NCBI GenBank assembly: GCA_903915615.1
Contig: CAIWTR010000185.1
Location: 1-8,160, forward strand
Direction of reading: 5' to 3'
Source: an uncultured Armatimonadota bacterium
GTDB taxonomy: Bacteria; Armatimonadota; Armatimonadia; Armatimonadales; Armatimonadaceae
DNA: 8,160 bases
Shown: positions 6,406 to 8,160 of the stretch, in pieces
Layout: every line of letters begins with the position of its first letter
How positions within the stretch are numbered: the stretch's first letter is position 1
Made by a program: the position numbers and the translations under genes
The notes under the pieces: generated by a model
What the model saw: the letters and a program-made list of their open reading frames with translations, nothing else
What the model was told of the DNA's origin: nothing
The model's database searches: none

Positions 6406-8091
6406 ATGGCAAGCAAACCCAGCACACAGCAACAGCCTCTCCAGCCGGATGATTTATCTGCACAAGAGATCGTCTCGGAGCTGTTGTCTGCGACACCTCC
6501 GACAGATGCCCGCTATCCGTTTCTTCTCCTCCTCCGCGATAAAGCAGAGCGATCTGAAAAGCAGCAGGAAGAAGCATCCGAGGTTATCGCTCAATACGAA
6601 GCGGCCTATGAAAAGCTCACCAAACCGGCGAACAGAATCGTAACGTACCTCGGTCCACTCGAAAACAATCTCCACCTGATTGTCGCGGGAGACCAAGAGT
6701 TTGTTTGTGAGCTGGATCCAGGTGTCGATGCGGATGCACTTGCCGTAGGTGACCGTGTGCGTGTCAACGATGCCTATGCAATCCTCGGAAAGACACGGAG
6801 CCTTGCGATTCCTGGTGTTGCGAAGGTTTCAGATGTCCTCCCCGATGGCCGCCTGCGCATTGGTGCGGACATGCAAGGAAGCGGTGGTCGTGTCGTTTCG
6901 GCTCCATCTGGGTTTACGGTCAAGCAGGGCGATGATGTCATCCTCGATGCAAGTGGCCGCATACCAACAGATGTCATCAGCAAGTCAACATCCACGGACT
7001 ACTTTCTCGAAGATGTCCCGCAGGTTGGTTGGGAGCGCGTCGGCGGTCAGGATGAAGCAAAGCGCGTAATCCGCGAAGCGATTGAATTTCCTCTTCTCTA
7101 TCCCGATCTCTATAAGCGATTTGGTAAGCGGGCGATGAAGGGCATCCTTCTATATGGGCCTCCAGGCTGCGGCAAGACGATGCTCGGTAAAGCGACTGCC
7201 TACAACCTGACACAGGAGTACAACCGCCGGACCGGGTTGAGTGCGAAAGAATGCTTCCTCTACATCAATGGTCCGAAAATTCTGAACATGTGGCTAGGTG
7301 AATCTGAGCGTCAAGTGCGTGAGATCTTTGCTACCGCCCGTGAGAAAGCTGCTGCGGGACAGCTTGTCTTCATCTTCATTGACGAAGCAGAAAGCATCCT
7401 CCGTACACGAAGTTCCGGCCGATTCACAAACATCTCAAACACCATCGTTCCCCAGTTCTGTGCTGAAATGGATGGAATCGTTGGGTCGGACAACATTGTC
7501 GTGATGCTGACATCGAATCGACCGGATTACATCGATCCTGCGATTCTGCGTCCAGAGCGCATCGATCGACGTGTTCGTGTCCGCCGGCCAGACCGGGATG
7601 CCGCGACCGACATCCTCCAGATTTATCTCACCGGCGATTTACCTTTTGATGCTGATTTACTTACAAAGCATGATGGAGATGCAAAGGCCGTTGCAGCGCA
7701 GCTGGTAACGGAAACGATCCAGTACATTTGGCAACAAACAGCAAAGTCTGAGTTCCTGGATGTCTATCTCCGTAGTGGTGGAACAACGCGTTTGTATTGG
7801 AAGGACCTCGTGAGCGGGGCCCTCCTCTCCAGCCTCGTCGAGCGTGGGAAGTCGTTCGCTATCCGCCGTGCAATTGAAACGGGAAATCACGACCTCGGTC
7901 TGCTGTTGAGCGACTTCACCGATGCTGTCGATGCGGAATACAAGGAAAACGAGATCTTTCCGAAGAGTGATTTGGTTGAAGACTGGCTGATGTTGATTGA
8001 CCAGGCACCTGAGAATGTCGCTGATGTCAAGCCGATCCGAGTCGACACCCGTGGTACGGGCAGCGCTCGTATTGATTCAGGAATTATCTAG
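6406..8091 (+). CDS. arc: Proteasome-associated AAA ATPase, ARC/Mpa family
   Basis: This 561-aa protein matches the ARC/Mpa ring ATPases that unfold pupylated or other substrates and feed them to the bacterial 20S proteasome. In order it has: a Glu/Lys-rich helical coiled-coil segment (about 38-73); two OB-type domains (about 76-130 and 131-200); and an AAA module from about 204. The AAA module carries Walker A GPPGCGKT at 251-258, Walker B FIFIDEAE at 322-329 (Asp326, Glu327), sensor-1 Asn371 in TSNRPD, and arginine-finger candidates Arg382 and Arg385. The C-terminal domain keeps the FLDVYLRSGG and WKDLVSGALLSSLVERGKSFAI segments seen in Mpa, plus ETGNHDL. Oddities are MWLG at 295-298, where the pore loop normally has K-[YF]-V-G, PER instead of PGR at 383-385, and a C-terminus (ARIDSGII) without the hydrophobic-Tyr-X or GQYL docking tail. 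Length is near the family norm (Mycobacterium Mpa, about 609 aa). No dop, pup, prcA/prcB or pafA is visible, though only 69 bp follow. ATG 6406 is the only sensible start. Confidence 0.93.
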   Translation: MASKPSTQQQPLQPDDLSAQEIVSELLSATPPTDARYPFLLLLRDKAERSEKQQEEASEVIAQYEAAYEKLTKPANRIVTYLGPLENNLHLIVAGDQEFVCELDPGVDADALAVGDRVRVNDAYAILGKTRSLAIPGVAKVSDVLPDGRLRIGADMQGSGGRVVSAPSGFTVKQGDDVILDASGRIPTDVISKSTSTDYFLEDVPQVGWERVGGQDEAKRVIREAIEFPLLYPDLYKRFGKRAMKGILLYGPPGCGKTMLGKATAYNLTQEYNRRTGLSAKECFLYINGPKILNMWLGESERQVREIFATAREKAAAGQLVFIFIDEAESILRTRSSGRFTNISNTIVPQFCAEMDGIVGSDNIVVMLTSNRPDYIDPAILRPERIDRRVRVRRPDRDAATDILQIYLTGDLPFDADLLTKHDGDAKAVAAQLVTETIQYIWQQTAKSEFLDVYLRSGGTTRLYWKDLVSGALLSSLVERGKSFAIRRAIETGNHDLGLLLSDFTDAVDAEYKENEIFPKSDLVEDWLMLIDQAPENVADVKPIRVDTRGTGSARIDSGII

Positions 8092-8160
8092 TCATAGCGG
8101 CGGCATCGTAAGTTTCGGCGACCACCTGCCTCGATAACAAAACGGCTTATACTTACCATA
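8092..8160 (+). other. Region after the ATPase gene with a possible -10 box at the window edge
   Basis: No coding frame, T-tailed hairpin or RNA gene is visible in these 69 bp. TATACT at 8148-8153 is identical to the -10-like box before the ATPase gene and would suit a leaderless gene starting at or just past the right edge. No convincing -35 hexamer is present 16-18 bp upstream. Confidence 0.3.

Noticed and set aside
6386..6577. N-terminal extension of the reductase by up to 64 residues
   Set aside because: The extra segment is antisense to the first 57 codons of the ATPase gene, has Cys/Trp-rich composition without family resemblance, and the ATG at 6385 fits the LuxC-type start.

Overview
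This 8.16 kb chromosomal window is gene-dense and looks like an Armatimonadota (Fimbriimonas-like) bacterium. The main clue is the pseudopilin N-terminus: FTLIELL, then a hydrophobic helix, then LFPVFAQARDKARQTSC and an H-X9-DG motif. That style is abundant in Armatimonadota and also occurs in Planctomycetes and Verrucomicrobia. A bacterial proteasome-type AAA ATPase outside an actinobacterial context fits the same placement. This is inference from family resemblance; no search was run.

Layout. Five genes lie on the minus strand and one on the plus strand. Read in the minus direction from the right, they are: a LuxC-family acyl-CoA reductase-like gene (6385 to 5315); a promoter region with an inverted repeat; a DUF1559/H-X9-DG pseudopilin (5208 to 4375) followed 3 bp later by a 78-aa single-pass membrane protein (4371 to 4135); a strong intrinsic terminator (4081-4112); the chromosome-structural ATPase smc (4041 to 454); and, 28 bp further, the first 141 codons of a GT4-type glycosyltransferase that runs off the left edge. 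On the plus strand, divergent from the reductase, is the proteasome-associated ATPase (ARC/Mpa type, 6406 to 8091). Only 69 bp follow it before the right edge.

How the pieces work together. There are three transcription units on the left: reductase alone, pseudopilin plus small membrane protein, and smc plus glycosyltransferase. The proteasomal ATPase and the reductase start 20 bp apart, back to back. Their only promoter-like sequence is one near-symmetrical AT-rich box, and neither has a Shine-Dalgarno sequence, so both messages may be leaderless. smc shows the same architecture, with TACAAT 9 nt before its ATG. The pseudopilin and the glycosyltransferase instead have good Shine-Dalgarno sequences. 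The window therefore mixes leaderless and leadered initiation.

I see no mobile element, CRISPR array, rRNA or tRNA. Most of the window is recognisable core biology. The points most worth a second look are: the divergent leaderless promoter pair; the proteasomal ATPase, which has an unusual pore-loop tryptophan and lacks the C-terminal proteasome-docking tyrosine; and the short LuxC-type reductase beside it.
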